Assembly (NCBI GenBank): GCA_937927975.1 | Contig: CALEZT010000272.1 | Location: forward strand, 1-64,000 | Direction of reading: 5' to 3' | Source: an uncultured Phycisphaerales bacterium | GTDB taxonomy: Bacteria > Planctomycetota > Phycisphaerae > Sedimentisphaerales > Anaerobacaceae | Length of the DNA stretch: 64,000 bases | In this document: positions 7,914 through 16,087 of the stretch, piece by piece | How the letters are laid out: every line of letters begins with the position of its first letter | How positions within the stretch are numbered: the stretch's first letter is position 1 | Program-made: the position numbers and the translations under genes | Notes under the pieces: generated by a model | The model's input: only the letters and a program-made list of their open reading frames with translations | The model's database searches: none | What the model was told of the DNA's origin: nothing

Positions 7914-10187
7914 TCAGGCCGGCAGAGGTTCAGACCAGTGTGTGATGACCTGCTGCATGATAGAAGCGGGGACACGGCTGGAGGGGGACAGTAGTTTCTG
8001 GGCAGAGCTGACTACACCAGGAGGTAGACTTGTTCTGACGTCAGTCTCTTGCCGGGCCATGGTTGAGGCGAACATATCCGCCAGGGACAACGTGGGATCG
8101 CTACCTTTGGTCAACTGGCCTCTGTACCATCGCCGAATGCCAGCGAAGAGACGGGGGCTCCGATAGAACAGGACCTTGAGGCCGATATGATAGATTTCTT
8201 CCAGGAGCACCTGCCGAGTGGCAAAACCAGGCCGGTAGATGGTGATCCGGATTCGTTGGGTATCGGGATCCACATAGGCACAGCCGCAGATAGCAAGATG
8301 CCGGCCCTGGCTCCTGGCTTGTTCATACCAGGCGGTTCCACGCGACTGCATCGCGATATCGGGAGAGGCAATGGGCGACTCATCATCGAAGACCACCATG
8401 GCGTGGCTCGTGAGCCAGTCCACTCTCTGCATCTTTTGAATCATGGGCGTCAGGATGTCGGCGTCGTCTGACTGACAGATGACGGGCATATGCGGGTGCT
8501 CAACCATTCGGTTCAATCGGGCGGCCTCCTGCTGCCATGAGGGCCAGACTCTGTCGAGTCTCGGCATGCACTGGACATTGTAGCCAAGCGGATAGCCATA
8601 GGTCGTTTCAAACTCTCTGGCGTAGGCTGCCTGTGCCTCGGCTTTGCTGGCGTAGCTGCCAAGATGTCGTTGTGTGGCGCCAGCGCCGATGTGGGCATAC
8701 CAGTGGTCCTGGGCCTTGGCGCGGTTGTTCTGGGTGATTCTGGACGCCAGATCCGGATCGTCTCTTTGAATCTGCCGCCACAGGCGGGCAGCGATTCTGC
8801 TGGCCAGGGCGCGGTCCCTGGTGGCCAGGCCCTGTGCTTGCCTGCGGCTGAGGATGTGGGCAGCCAGTGAGGGATTCTCTTTGCGGAGTTGTTGCCATTT
8901 CCGATAGGCGATCTTCTCGGCGGTGGCCCTGTCCGAGGTTGAGAACTTCTCGCCCTTGGGGACGAGACGCTGACGTCCCAGCACTCCGGCGATCACCCAG
9001 TAGTACCGATTGCCTTCCTGGAAGATTGTGCCGGGCACTTTTTTTTTACTCTTGGGGTCGATGAGCGGCTGCGGCTTCATCTTGTTCTTGACCACCCACC
9101 AGTATCGTCCCTTGTTGAGGTAGATCGTGCCGGGCACGGCCTTGGTCTTCGGTTCGGGAGCCGTGGCTTGCGTGGGCCTGTACACAACGCCGCTGGCTGG
9201 CACGCGTTTGCCTTCGACCAGCCACAACTCGTTCTGCGTCTCCCAGAGGATCATGGAGTAGTCATAGAGCCATTGCCTGGCTTGGTTCCAGCATTGCTGG
9301 AGGGCAGCGGTGGGCAACGCCTCATAGGCCGCATGGAACGGGTCGATGCCCTGGTGATTGGCTCGCTCCACGACCTCGATGTATCTGGCTTTCTCGGCCG
9401 GACTCAGGGGCGAGCTGTTGCTTTGGACCAGAACATCGATGGCATCCTCGATGATCTGAAATGGCGTGTCGCCGGACAGACGCTTGTAGCCCGTATAGTC
9501 GCGCAACGCCGGGTTTCGTCGCCAGAGCGACGAGATCTTGTCGATCACCTCGTCGGACGGGTGAGACTGCCCTTCGGGTACCTCGGCAGGCGTTTCTTCG
9601 CCGTCGGCGTTCACGGGCGTGGGCCAGTTGTAGGTGTTTTCTGCGGCGGACCAGCATTTCTGCGTCCCGGCGGACAAATAGCGCCGCTGGCAAATGGCGG
9701 GCCGGTGCATACCGTGAGCCTTCTCGGCCGCCACGAAATGGAGCAGTTCCCTGACCGCTCCGCCACGGGGGCCGAAGAGGAGCATTTCGCTCAGGGGCAC
9801 GCCATGGGATGCGGCATATTCCTGGCGAAACGAGATGTGTTTGAGACCACTGGGACGAGCCAAGGACTGGAGCACCTGCAGATAGCCGCCATGAACGAGG
9901 TCGTCGATGTATTCCTGGGCCATGCTGACGGTGGCGGGAGCGTTCGCATGGGGATAGAGGATGGACATACTGGAATAGACCTTGCGGCAGAAGGCCCGAT
10001 ACCAGCGAGTCTGCCGATACTCTGGAGTGCTGAGGAATCGGTCGAGCTCCGGGACGACCTTGGCGACCAGGGAATCGGCACCATGCAGTTCATCGATTCT
10101 CTCCTTGAGGTTGCCGCTCGGACTGACGCCGACCGAGTAGTAGATGTCTCTGGATGGCTGTGGGTGTTCTGGCGTTTGTGGGATCAT
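7914..10187 (-). CDS. Large mobile-element protein with AP2-like domain
   Basis: 757 aa. No known function. The N-terminal region (about 1-130) is paralogous to the neighbouring 232-aa protein. Two short repeats VPGTIY/VPGTIF with RYWWV or RYYWV follow (about 350-400), then basic helices rich in TAEKIAYRKW-type motifs. Near 492-545 is an AP2/integrase-arm-like DNA-binding segment (HWYAHIGAG, RHLGSYASKAEAQAAY). The C-terminal part (about 590-757) contains LLEEIYHIG (Glu663, His667), only a partial metallopeptidase-like motif. I chose the ATG at 10187 because AGGAGGT lies 6 nt upstream; ATG 10193 would abut it. A terminator-like hairpin in the leader separates it from the paralogue upstream. 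The AP2-like call is by pattern only. Confidence 0.65.
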   Translation of the reverse strand: MIPQTPEHPQPSRDIYYSVGVSPSGNLKERIDELHGADSLVAKVVPELDRFLSTPEYRQTRWYRAFCRKVYSSMSILYPHANAPATVSMAQEYIDDLVHGGYLQVLQSLARPSGLKHISFRQEYAASHGVPLSEMLLFGPRGGAVRELLHFVAAEKAHGMHRPAICQRRYLSAGTQKCWSAAENTYNWPTPVNADGEETPAEVPEGQSHPSDEVIDKISSLWRRNPALRDYTGYKRLSGDTPFQIIEDAIDVLVQSNSSPLSPAEKARYIEVVERANHQGIDPFHAAYEALPTAALQQCWNQARQWLYDYSMILWETQNELWLVEGKRVPASGVVYRPTQATAPEPKTKAVPGTIYLNKGRYWWVVKNKMKPQPLIDPKSKKKVPGTIFQEGNRYYWVIAGVLGRQRLVPKGEKFSTSDRATAEKIAYRKWQQLRKENPSLAAHILSRRQAQGLATRDRALASRIAARLWRQIQRDDPDLASRITQNNRAKAQDHWYAHIGAGATQRHLGSYASKAEAQAAYAREFETTYGYPLGYNVQCMPRLDRVWPSWQQEAARLNRMVEHPHMPVICQSDDADILTPMIQKMQRVDWLTSHAMVVFDDESPIASPDIAMQSRGTAWYEQARSQGRHLAICGCAYVDPDTQRIRITIYRPGFATRQVLLEEIYHIGLKVLFYRSPRLFAGIRRWYRGQLTKGSDPTLSLADMFASTMARQETDVRTSLPPGVVSSAQKLLSPSSRVPASIMQQVITHWSEPLPA

Positions 10188-10325
10188 GGTCATACCTCCT
10201 GAAATGGGTGTCATGGCACCTCCTGCGGGGGGGGCCGCTGTGCAGCGTTCTGCGCGCAAAAAAAGAGCCCCTGGAACAACCAAGGGCTCTGCGAGTTCGA
10301 ATAGACGCTCGGGCAAGATGCCCGG
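10188..10325 (-). repeat. Duplicated leader, copy 1
   Basis: This 138-bp leader matches the leader at 11176-11320 in order and partly in sequence: GAATAGnCGCTC segment, terminator hairpin, an AGGAGGTGCC box and a second Shine-Dalgarno before the ATG. The following coding N-termini also match, so leader plus 5' gene were duplicated together. Confidence 0.6.
10258..10290 (-). terminator. Terminator or attenuator in the leader of the AP2-like gene
   Basis: On the minus strand AGAGCCCTTGG pairs with CCAGGGGCTCT and is followed by TTTTTTT. It lies between the 232-aa paralogue and the 757-aa gene. A decayed copy occupies the equivalent place upstream of the other paralogue, so it belongs to the duplicated unit. 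Confidence 0.7.
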
Positions 10326-10476
10326 GCATCGTCAAGGAATGGCGGGGATTTGGTCCGCCAACCGTGATCCGTCAGGATCTTGACTGCCGGCGCGGGATCT
10401 TCTCCTGTATCTGTCGCCGCTGAGGGGTCAAAATCCCCCACGCCGAGGTTTCGCCCCCGTTGGCCGAGCCTTGACT

Positions 10477-11175
10477 CTACCGATGCCTGAAGCGGCGGAC
10501 GGCCAAAGTGGGGTTCTTCTTGTGAAGCTGCCGCCATCTGCGATGGGTGATTCTCTGGACCAAGGCGCGACTGGGTGTGAAGAACTCCTGGTCCTCCAGG
10601 ACCAGATACCGGCGTTGCAGCAGGCCTATGATGATCCGGCACAATCCGGTCAAGGTTCTCCAGAAGAGACGTACACAGTGGTACAGGCACCATCGGGCAA
10701 GGTGCCAGCATCGTGGCAGGAGGAGGGCGAGCAGTGTCCTGCACGCTGCGCAGAAACGCTCCATCTCCTGTCGAATGGTCCTCACGGCTGCGGCACGGGA
10801 TTGATCGCACTCCTGGGCAAACGACGCGTGCCGGTCGGGCATGGCCAGGGATTGCAGGGCACGAATACCGCTGCCGCCGACAAGATCATCGGTGTACTTC
10901 CGTGCCATCTTCGCTCTGGCTGATGCATTCACGCGGGGGTACAGGATCGACACGCCGGCCAGGATCTGGCGGTAGAAGGCCCGGTACCAGAGTGTCTGCC
11001 GGAATTCGAGGGCGGCAAGGAACTGCTCGATCTCGGGGACGGTGTGGGCGACCGGAGAGTCCTGGGCGTGGAACTCGCCGATTCTCTCCCTGGAGTCTGC
11101 GCTTGGATTGACGCCGGCGGAGCAGCAGCAGGTGTTTCTTTGTTCGTGTAGGTGTTCTGATGTCTGTGGGGTCAT
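10477..11175 (-). CDS. Short paralogue of the AP2-like element protein
   Basis: 232 aa. Residues 1-130 align by eye with the N-terminus of the 757-aa downstream protein (shared features include the PQT-EH start, RERI/KERI, VPE-E/D-RFL, WYRAF, SILYP and YTDDLV/YIDDLV). The remainder differs: it is Cys/Leu-rich (about 155-200) and then basic, ending KKNPTLAVRRFRHR. That tail resembles the RKENPSLAAHI segment of the longer protein, so an internal deletion plus drift would explain it. Start at ATG 11175 with GGAGGT 6 nt upstream. It may be a decaying copy or a specialised partner; function unknown. Confidence 0.55.
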   Translation of the reverse strand: MTPQTSEHLHEQRNTCCCSAGVNPSADSRERIGEFHAQDSPVAHTVPEIEQFLAALEFRQTLWYRAFYRQILAGVSILYPRVNASARAKMARKYTDDLVGGSGIRALQSLAMPDRHASFAQECDQSRAAAVRTIRQEMERFCAACRTLLALLLPRCWHLARWCLYHCVRLFWRTLTGLCRIIIGLLQRRYLVLEDQEFFTPSRALVQRITHRRWRQLHKKNPTLAVRRFRHR

Positions 11176-11320
11176 GGTGGTACCTCCAAAGGATAGGGTT
11201 GTGGCACCTCCTGCGTGAGGGGGATGCCATGGGGATATTGTGGTTCTGCGTGTACAGAGAAGAGTCCTTGGGACAACCGGGGGCTCTGCGAGTCTGAATA
11301 GGTGCTCAGGCAAGGCGCCC
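11176..11320 (-). repeat. Duplicated leader, copy 2
   Basis: Counterpart of the leader at 10188-10325. The hairpin here (11261-11287) is imperfect and its T-run has decayed to TCTCTGT. Confidence 0.6.
11261..11287 (-). terminator. Degenerate terminator hairpin
   Basis: Minus-strand AGAGCCCCCGG pairs imperfectly with CCAAGGACTCT without a proper U-tract. It lies downstream of the 89-aa gene stop and upstream of the 232-aa gene. Confidence 0.4.
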
Positions 11321-11423
11321 GGACCCTGGGGAGAGGGGATGGGCGGAGAGAAGCGCGTAAGGGCTTCCAAGTAGGAGGAGTGGGGATGGCGTCTTGCGGA
11401 TATGCGGAAGTGGACGTGGGAGC

Positions 11424-11693
11424 CTACTCTGGGCCTGCGGAGAGGTCTTCTGCGGGTTCCGGCCCTTTGTGCTGGGTGAGGTACTCAAATACCTTCTGAA
11501 GGGCCAGGATCGCTTTGGGGATGTCATTGAGACTGAGGCTGTTGGTCCCGTTCCACTGGCCGGTCTTGTCCTTGTAGCGGACTTCAATCACGACCTTGGG
11601 CAAGGGGACCTGTCTGCCGTTGTTCACGACCATGTTCCTGAAGACCGAGGCTCGGACTGCGCCCACTTTGAAGGTGATTTCGGGTTTTGACAT
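11424..11693 (-). CDS. Small element protein, beta-rich, unknown function
   Basis: 89 aa. It starts MSKPEITFKVGAVRASVF and continues with alternating beta-strand-like segments and the motif RYKDKTGQWNGTNSLSLNDIP, then an ALQKVFEYL helix. I recall similar short proteins accompanying integrated elements in archaea and bacteria, with unknown function; single-stranded nucleic-acid binding would fit the size but is not shown. The ATG at 11693 is chosen because family similarity starts there; the frame stays open to a TTG at 11744. Shine-Dalgarno is weak (AGGA 12 nt upstream). A TATA-like ATATAAATAC lies 60-70 bp upstream. Confidence 0.6.
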   Translation of the reverse strand: MSKPEITFKVGAVRASVFRNMVVNNGRQVPLPKVVIEVRYKDKTGQWNGTNSLSLNDIPKAILALQKVFEYLTQHKGPEPAEDLSAGPE

Positions 11694-11753
11694 GTTCCGG
11701 ATATTCCTGATCGATTGGTATGAACCGATCTGTACGATCGACAAGACGATGGG

Positions 11754-11763
11754 GTATTTATAT
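11754..11763 (-). promoter_or_regulatory. TATA-like box upstream of the 89-aa gene
   Basis: ATATAAATAC on the minus strand, predicting a start near 11731 and a leader of about 38 nt if archaeal-like. A bacterial -10 reading is also possible. Confidence 0.3.
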
Positions 11764-11799
11764 CTTTCGGCTGATGCTGAAAATACCCAGGCCGAGAGA

Positions 11800-11823
11800 G
11801 GTCGCCAGCGGAGCGACCTTTTT
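11800..11823 (+). terminator. Perfect hairpin with T-run on the plus strand
   Basis: GGTCGC/GCGACC stem then TTTTT. No annotated plus-strand gene ends here, so it may close a short untranslated plus-strand RNA or an antisense transcript over the start of the 89-aa gene. Confidence 0.5.
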
Positions 11824-12030
11824 GGGGGAGCGATTCTGCCGGCAGACCGGCTCGCAGGCCGCGGTTGATAACCAGCATCAGGGGCACAATGGCGACGGCC
11901 GTGGTGCGCTTCCGGGGTGGTACAAATGAGACGTGGGACCGGACGTGACGTGCAGGGGACAGATGCGAGGGTAGAAGGAATCAGGGCCGACCCATGGACC
12001 GGTGGCGCGCCAAAGAAGGCATCGTGGTCT

Positions 12031-12404
12031 CAGGTATTCCGGGGTATTTCAGGGTCTTCCGGGCGGAAGAGGCTGAATCTGAAGAACAGAAATAGCGCGA
12101 GAGGGGGGACAGACAGCGGTAGATTCAGATCAGAGGAGAGAAGTGACGAGCACCTGTTAGCCGGCCGGTGGCTGTGACTTGGTGCCTGTGGTTTTCCGGG
12201 GTCTTCCGGGTTCTCCGCAGGTATTTCAGGGTTTTCCGGCATGGTGCGATACAGACCAGAGCCTTGAAAATCTGGAAAAGGAGATATGAAGGGTGGGGAC
12301 AAGAGGATAGAAGCGTTGGAGGGGGACATGTTGGGAAGGCTCTGACTACAGAGAACAGCGCCTTGTTGCGGGCTGTTTCCGGGTATTCCGGGTCTTACGG
12401 GCCG
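12031..12404. repeat. Three arrays of 9-bp GGGTnTTCC iterated repeats
   Basis: Arrays at 12031-12065, 12188-12240 and 12372-12404. Each holds about three to five tandem or near-tandem units of the type GGGT(A/C/T)TTCC, with some units reading GTATTTCAGGG. They are spaced about 125-135 bp apart in an otherwise gene-free stretch of about 700 bp upstream of the 89-aa gene and downstream of the integrase. Iterons at a plasmid-type origin or recombinase/regulator sites are both plausible. The rest of 11830-12394 has no gene I can support. Confidence 0.6.
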
Positions 12405-13510
12405 GAAGAGCCCAAAGTGGCAAGGTCGTAGAGATTCTGAAAGCATGCAGGCCTGTCATTTCCTACGTCAGCTTCGTGTGAGATGAGCTTCTGTGCGGTC
12501 ATGATATCGGAATGCCCGAGCTGCTCTTGGGCGACTGCAAGGTCCTTGCACGTCTTGATCAGATGCGTCGCGTATGTATGCCGCAGGGCGTGGAATTGCG
12601 TGACCTCTGGGAAGCCGCACTTTCTGGTTAGTCTCATGAGAGCTTTGCGAAGGCCCGGCTTCAGTCCCTCCCCGTTCCTGTTGTGAAACACGCGGTTGTC
12701 GTCTCGCTCCGACTTCTTTCTGTACTCCCTGAGAAAACCCACCAGTTGCTGGGGTATCGCCACATCCCGCTCTCGGATGGCCTTTCCCGAAGATTTCGGA
12801 ATCCACGAGGACTTTCGCCTCACCTTGATAATGCCTTCCGCGAAGTCCACGTCGCCCCATTCTAGGTTGATAAGCTCACCTTCACGCATACCCGTGTAGA
12901 GAGCTGTCAGCAGCACCGGCCGGAACCAGCCGTCCGCTTCCTCAAGAACCTTGACGGCCTCGTTCTCTGTGAGGGCCCGGATCTTCTTGCTGTCATTCTC
13001 TTTCAAGTTCTCCACGCCTTCCAGCGGATTGGCCGACAGCATATCCCATTTCAGGGCCTTGTTCAGGAAGGTCTTTAGGCTACTGACCTCAATGTTGACC
13101 GTACGTTTCTTGATCGGTTTGCCCGTCTTTGGAACGAGTTCGGCCAACCGGAACCTCTGGTATGCTTCGATTACCTCTGGTCTAACCTGAGACAGTTTCT
13201 TGAGATAGGGCCGCTCGGTCTGGAGGAATCGTTTGAACTGCTTGATCACACGTTCATTCCTGTTGTGGTACGCAGGCGCATGCTTGTCCCTGGTTCTCTC
13301 AAGGTACTCATCGAAGAACGTGAGAATCGGATAGTCCTTGCTGAGAAGGCCGGCTTCGGCACGCTCCAGCCGGGCCTCGATATCGCCCCTCGCCTTCTCC
13401 GCTAGGGTCTTAGAGTGGCCAATCCGCTTGCGGACGAACTTGCCGCCAACGTAATAGCCGACGTACCAAGTGTTTCGCCGCTTGAGTTTTCTCGCAAAGA
13501 GAAAAGCCAT
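12395..13510 (-). CDS. int: Tyrosine recombinase (integrase), catalytic Tyr missing
   Basis: 371 aa. N-terminal arm-type domain (RNTWYVGYYVGGKFVRKRIG), SAM-like core-binding domain (about 75-180), and catalytic domain with Arg in TGMREGE (Arg209), the beta-hairpin Lys (KVRRKSS), HALRH (about 307-311) and LGHS. The expected nucleophile nine residues after the His of LGHS is Leu (AQKLISHE) where relatives have QKY. The only later Tyr is in NLYDL near the end. It may be inactive or use a displaced Tyr. Start at ATG 13510 with GGGAG 8 nt upstream; the open frame begins at 13549. It sits 95 bp past the 3' end of ssrA, the classic position of an integrase using that gene as attachment site. Confidence 0.9.
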   Translation of the reverse strand: MAFLFARKLKRRNTWYVGYYVGGKFVRKRIGHSKTLAEKARGDIEARLERAEAGLLSKDYPILTFFDEYLERTRDKHAPAYHNRNERVIKQFKRFLQTERPYLKKLSQVRPEVIEAYQRFRLAELVPKTGKPIKKRTVNIEVSSLKTFLNKALKWDMLSANPLEGVENLKENDSKKIRALTENEAVKVLEEADGWFRPVLLTALYTGMREGELINLEWGDVDFAEGIIKVRRKSSWIPKSSGKAIRERDVAIPQQLVGFLREYRKKSERDDNRVFHNRNGEGLKPGLRKALMRLTRKCGFPEVTQFHALRHTYATHLIKTCKDLAVAQEQLGHSDIMTAQKLISHEADVGNDRPACFQNLYDLATLGSSGP

Positions 13511-13604
13511 AAGATACTCCCGTAATACTCCCGAAAGCGTCTTAGGCAAGATTAACGTGCGCGTAAGTCCCTGTCAAATAGAAATTTAGCAGAGACATAC
13601 AGAA

Positions 13605-13632
13605 TGGAGGCGGGGGGATTCGAACCCCCGTC
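13605..13632 (-). other. Inferred attachment site at the tmRNA 3' end
   Basis: Integrase-proximal end of ssrA, covering the T arm and acceptor stem. Integration into the 3' end normally leaves a direct repeat at the far end of the element. I find no second copy in this window, so the far end should lie left of position 1. Confidence 0.5.
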
Positions 13633-13959
13633 CCGAGATGTTTCAAGATAAGCATCTACGTGCGTAGTCACTCTATTTGCGAGTTTCGCCTCACGCAGCG
13701 CCGAGCCACAGGCCCTGCGATCGACTAGTCCGGTGTTTCTCGCTCCGTCGGCCCGGACGACCGACGAAGCCAGCCCACTGATTGACGCCCATATCAGACC
13801 CGCAGGCGCAGTCCGACAGGACGGGCCGCGTTATTTACGCAGCCATGGCATAGTTGTAGTTGCCATTTAGAAATTAGATACCGGATGATTAACCAGGCCA
13901 ACCGGCGTCCTGGGCACGCAGCTTATCCATCCGCGATCCGGTCGAAGCCATTCGCCCCC
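13605..13959 (-). ncRNA. ssrA: tmRNA (transfer-messenger RNA)
   Basis: The one-piece tmRNA rescues stalled ribosomes with SmpB. The 5' end GGGGGCG pairs with CGCCTCC at the 3' end, with the G3:U70 alanine identity pair. The T arm is GGGGG-TTCGAAT-CCCCC, and the 5' region has the GAATGGCTTCGACC signature. The tag frame ends with TAA and reads NYNYAMAA; the resume codon appears to be GGC. The discriminator is A and CCA is not encoded. The 3' end is the inferred integration site of the element to its left. Confidence 0.95.
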
Positions 13960-14058
13960 GTATTCACTTGTATCCAAAGAGCCCGATGTCCAATCGAGCG
14001 ATCATTCTAACCGATCTTCCGCCCCATGGCCAGCAATTGTTTGCAGGAGCCTGGCTCC

Positions 14059-15762
14059 TCAGGGTCGGACGCAGGCCTCGTAGGTGTACGTGAGGGCTTT
14101 GCGTTCACCGGGGTCCAACGGCAGACTCCACGTGAGCTTCTGACGGCCGTTCATGAGATGGATGCCGGAGGCGAGCCTCTCCGATTTCGGTTCGGGATCG
14201 GCGGTCTTCAGTTTTCCGGACAGGGTTTTCGCGATCTCCAGGTCGATCGCTTTCTCCTGGAAATTGACGACGGACAGGTCGCCTTGGACGGTGACCAGGT
14301 CCCAGGTGGTGCCATACATGCGAACCGCCTCGCGTTTCCTGCTCGTCTCGTGTTCCACCTGCTCGGCTTTGACTCCGATAGCCCGCGTGATTCGCAGCGT
14401 GTTCTGAGCCTTGAGCGGCGTGTAGGAGAGCGTGTCCTGGCCGAGGAGAACGCCGTTCTTAACCGTTTCGCCCGGTGCGGTCGTCCAGGGCACTTTCGTC
14501 GTGTTGGTCAGGCGGATGCTGTGCCAGACCTCCTCCTCCTGTTCCTCCCGGCCGGGTTCTCCTTCCCCCCGCCAGTACCAATAAGCTCCCTGTCGACTCA
14601 CGTAGTCCGGGATGTCCCACTGGTAGACATGCCGGTAGGGAATGCTCTCGGTGAACAGGGGCACGTACGTGACCTCGCGCGTCCCGAGATCGAGACGGCC
14701 CGCAGGATACAGGAACAGGTCCTCCGCCACCTGGCCAGTCTCCGATACGCCGTAGGCGGGCATCGAAGACGTATCCTGCGGGCCGTTGTACACCACACGC
14801 TGCGTCATGACGTTCGACGTGATGTTGACTCCCCGGGGTTCGACCCGACGGGCGGACAGCGTGTGGAGAAACTGGGCGAGGTCTTGCTGCAGAGACAGGG
14901 GGCTCGTCGCATCGGCGAATTGCAGGTGCGGAAACCCGGTCACGAGCTGCGTGTCCACAGCCGTGAATTCGCAGGCGTCGTTGATGACCAGGGCTTTGGC
15001 CGAGATGCGGGCCAGGGACGGGTCGGTAATGTCGATTTGGTAGCTGGGCGCCCAGGTGGCTCCTCGGGCCAGGAAACTGACGGTCATCCTGGCGCCGGGA
15101 GCGGCCTTCTTCAGTCGCACGTGCAATGCCACGGATTTGCCGTCTCTCGCGAGGTTCCGCTGTGCTTTGCCGTCGAGGAACATGACCTGCGTGACTTCCC
15201 TGGGATCGACGGAGAGTTCTCCCGCGTCGGTTTCCACGATCAGAAGGCTGCCTTGTTGCGGCGGCTCGGGCGGGCGATACGAATACGACGAGAAGTAGGG
15301 GGATGGGTCGGACCGAGGCAGGGGAGACGCGCCGGATACGCCCCCCGTCGCGGCTCGGCTCTTCGCCACATAGCGAATGACGCCCGTGACGTCTCGATCG
15401 TGGATTGTGAGCCGGACCTTCCTGTCGGGGTTCGCCTGCAGGATCTCGGTAACACTGACGGCATCGACCAGTTGGCTGGAGTCGGTCTGTCTGGCGACGA
15501 TGCCGACCACGCCCAGGTCCTCGGGATAGGAGATCCAGAACGTGCCGTGGCAGGGGGCGACGGGCAGAGCCACCTGGAAGGATGCGGCCTCGGGGGGGCA
15601 TGCGACGTGGCCGGCGAAGAACGCAAAGCCGTTCTTGAAGAGCGATACTTGCTCCAGGACGAACGTTTCGGGCGGGACCTGCGCCGCGGCGGCGCGTCCT
15701 TCGGGGACGCACAGAACCAAGGCGGCGAGGACTGCGACGGCGACGGGCATAACCTGTCTCAT
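14059..15762 (-). CDS. Exported DUF4139-like protein
   Basis: 567 aa. Signal peptide (1-27, ending EGRAAAA). The central and C-terminal region resembles the DUF4139 family: ARGATWAPSYQIDI, then a long beta-rich tract and a hydrophilic C-terminus with LDPGERKALTYTYE. Family members are secreted or periplasmic beta-rich proteins of unknown function. Start at ATG 15762 with AGGAG 9 nt upstream; the open frame continues to 16287 but without homology. It converges with ssrA only in neighbourhood, not in transcription, and is divergent from htrA. The 325-bp gap to htrA should hold both promoters, but I see no strong consensus pair. Confidence 0.75.
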   Translation of the reverse strand: MRQVMPVAVAVLAALVLCVPEGRAAAAQVPPETFVLEQVSLFKNGFAFFAGHVACPPEAASFQVALPVAPCHGTFWISYPEDLGVVGIVARQTDSSQLVDAVSVTEILQANPDRKVRLTIHDRDVTGVIRYVAKSRAATGGVSGASPLPRSDPSPYFSSYSYRPPEPPQQGSLLIVETDAGELSVDPREVTQVMFLDGKAQRNLARDGKSVALHVRLKKAAPGARMTVSFLARGATWAPSYQIDITDPSLARISAKALVINDACEFTAVDTQLVTGFPHLQFADATSPLSLQQDLAQFLHTLSARRVEPRGVNITSNVMTQRVVYNGPQDTSSMPAYGVSETGQVAEDLFLYPAGRLDLGTREVTYVPLFTESIPYRHVYQWDIPDYVSRQGAYWYWRGEGEPGREEQEEEVWHSIRLTNTTKVPWTTAPGETVKNGVLLGQDTLSYTPLKAQNTLRITRAIGVKAEQVEHETSRKREAVRMYGTTWDLVTVQGDLSVVNFQEKAIDLEIAKTLSGKLKTADPEPKSERLASGIHLMNGRQKLTWSLPLDPGERKALTYTYEACVRP

Positions 15763-16087
15763 GGCGGAAGCTCCTGTTCTCAAAGGGTCTGTCGATCTGT
15801 TTCGAGAGCACGGATTCCATCGTAGAACATGGGGTGGGCCGGACCAAGTAAAAGGCATGTAAAAACAGGCATTCCATGCGTCCCGGCGGTGTTGCGGGGA
15901 GTTCGATGAGACCTGTCCGTCCCATTGGGCATTCCCCGGACTCAGTTGGGCAGCACGGCCGTCGCCCCGAACCTCCATCGGCCCGGAATCGTATACGAGT
16001 CTCAAGAGTTTCGCTGTAAGCGACCGATACGATTCTAATCGCCTGCCTTTGCGGGCGTCGGCTGAACTGAGAGAAATGGAGGTCAAC

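Noticed and set aside
8150..8230. HExxH metallopeptidase motif in the 757-aa element protein
   Set aside because: The motif is EEIYH, lacking the first His; no third ligand pattern is evident.
12031..12404. CRISPR-like reading of the repeat arrays
   Set aside because: Units are 9 bp and nearly adjacent, with no spacers of uniform length and no cas genes.
12030..12446. 138-aa minus-strand frame with Pro-Glu repeats
   Set aside because: It only translates the iteron arrays; no start signal or similarity.
13561..13632. A separate tRNA gene at the integrase-proximal end
   Set aside because: The T arm and acceptor stem belong to the tmRNA: the 5' partner GGGGGCG lies 350 bp away with the tag reading frame between.
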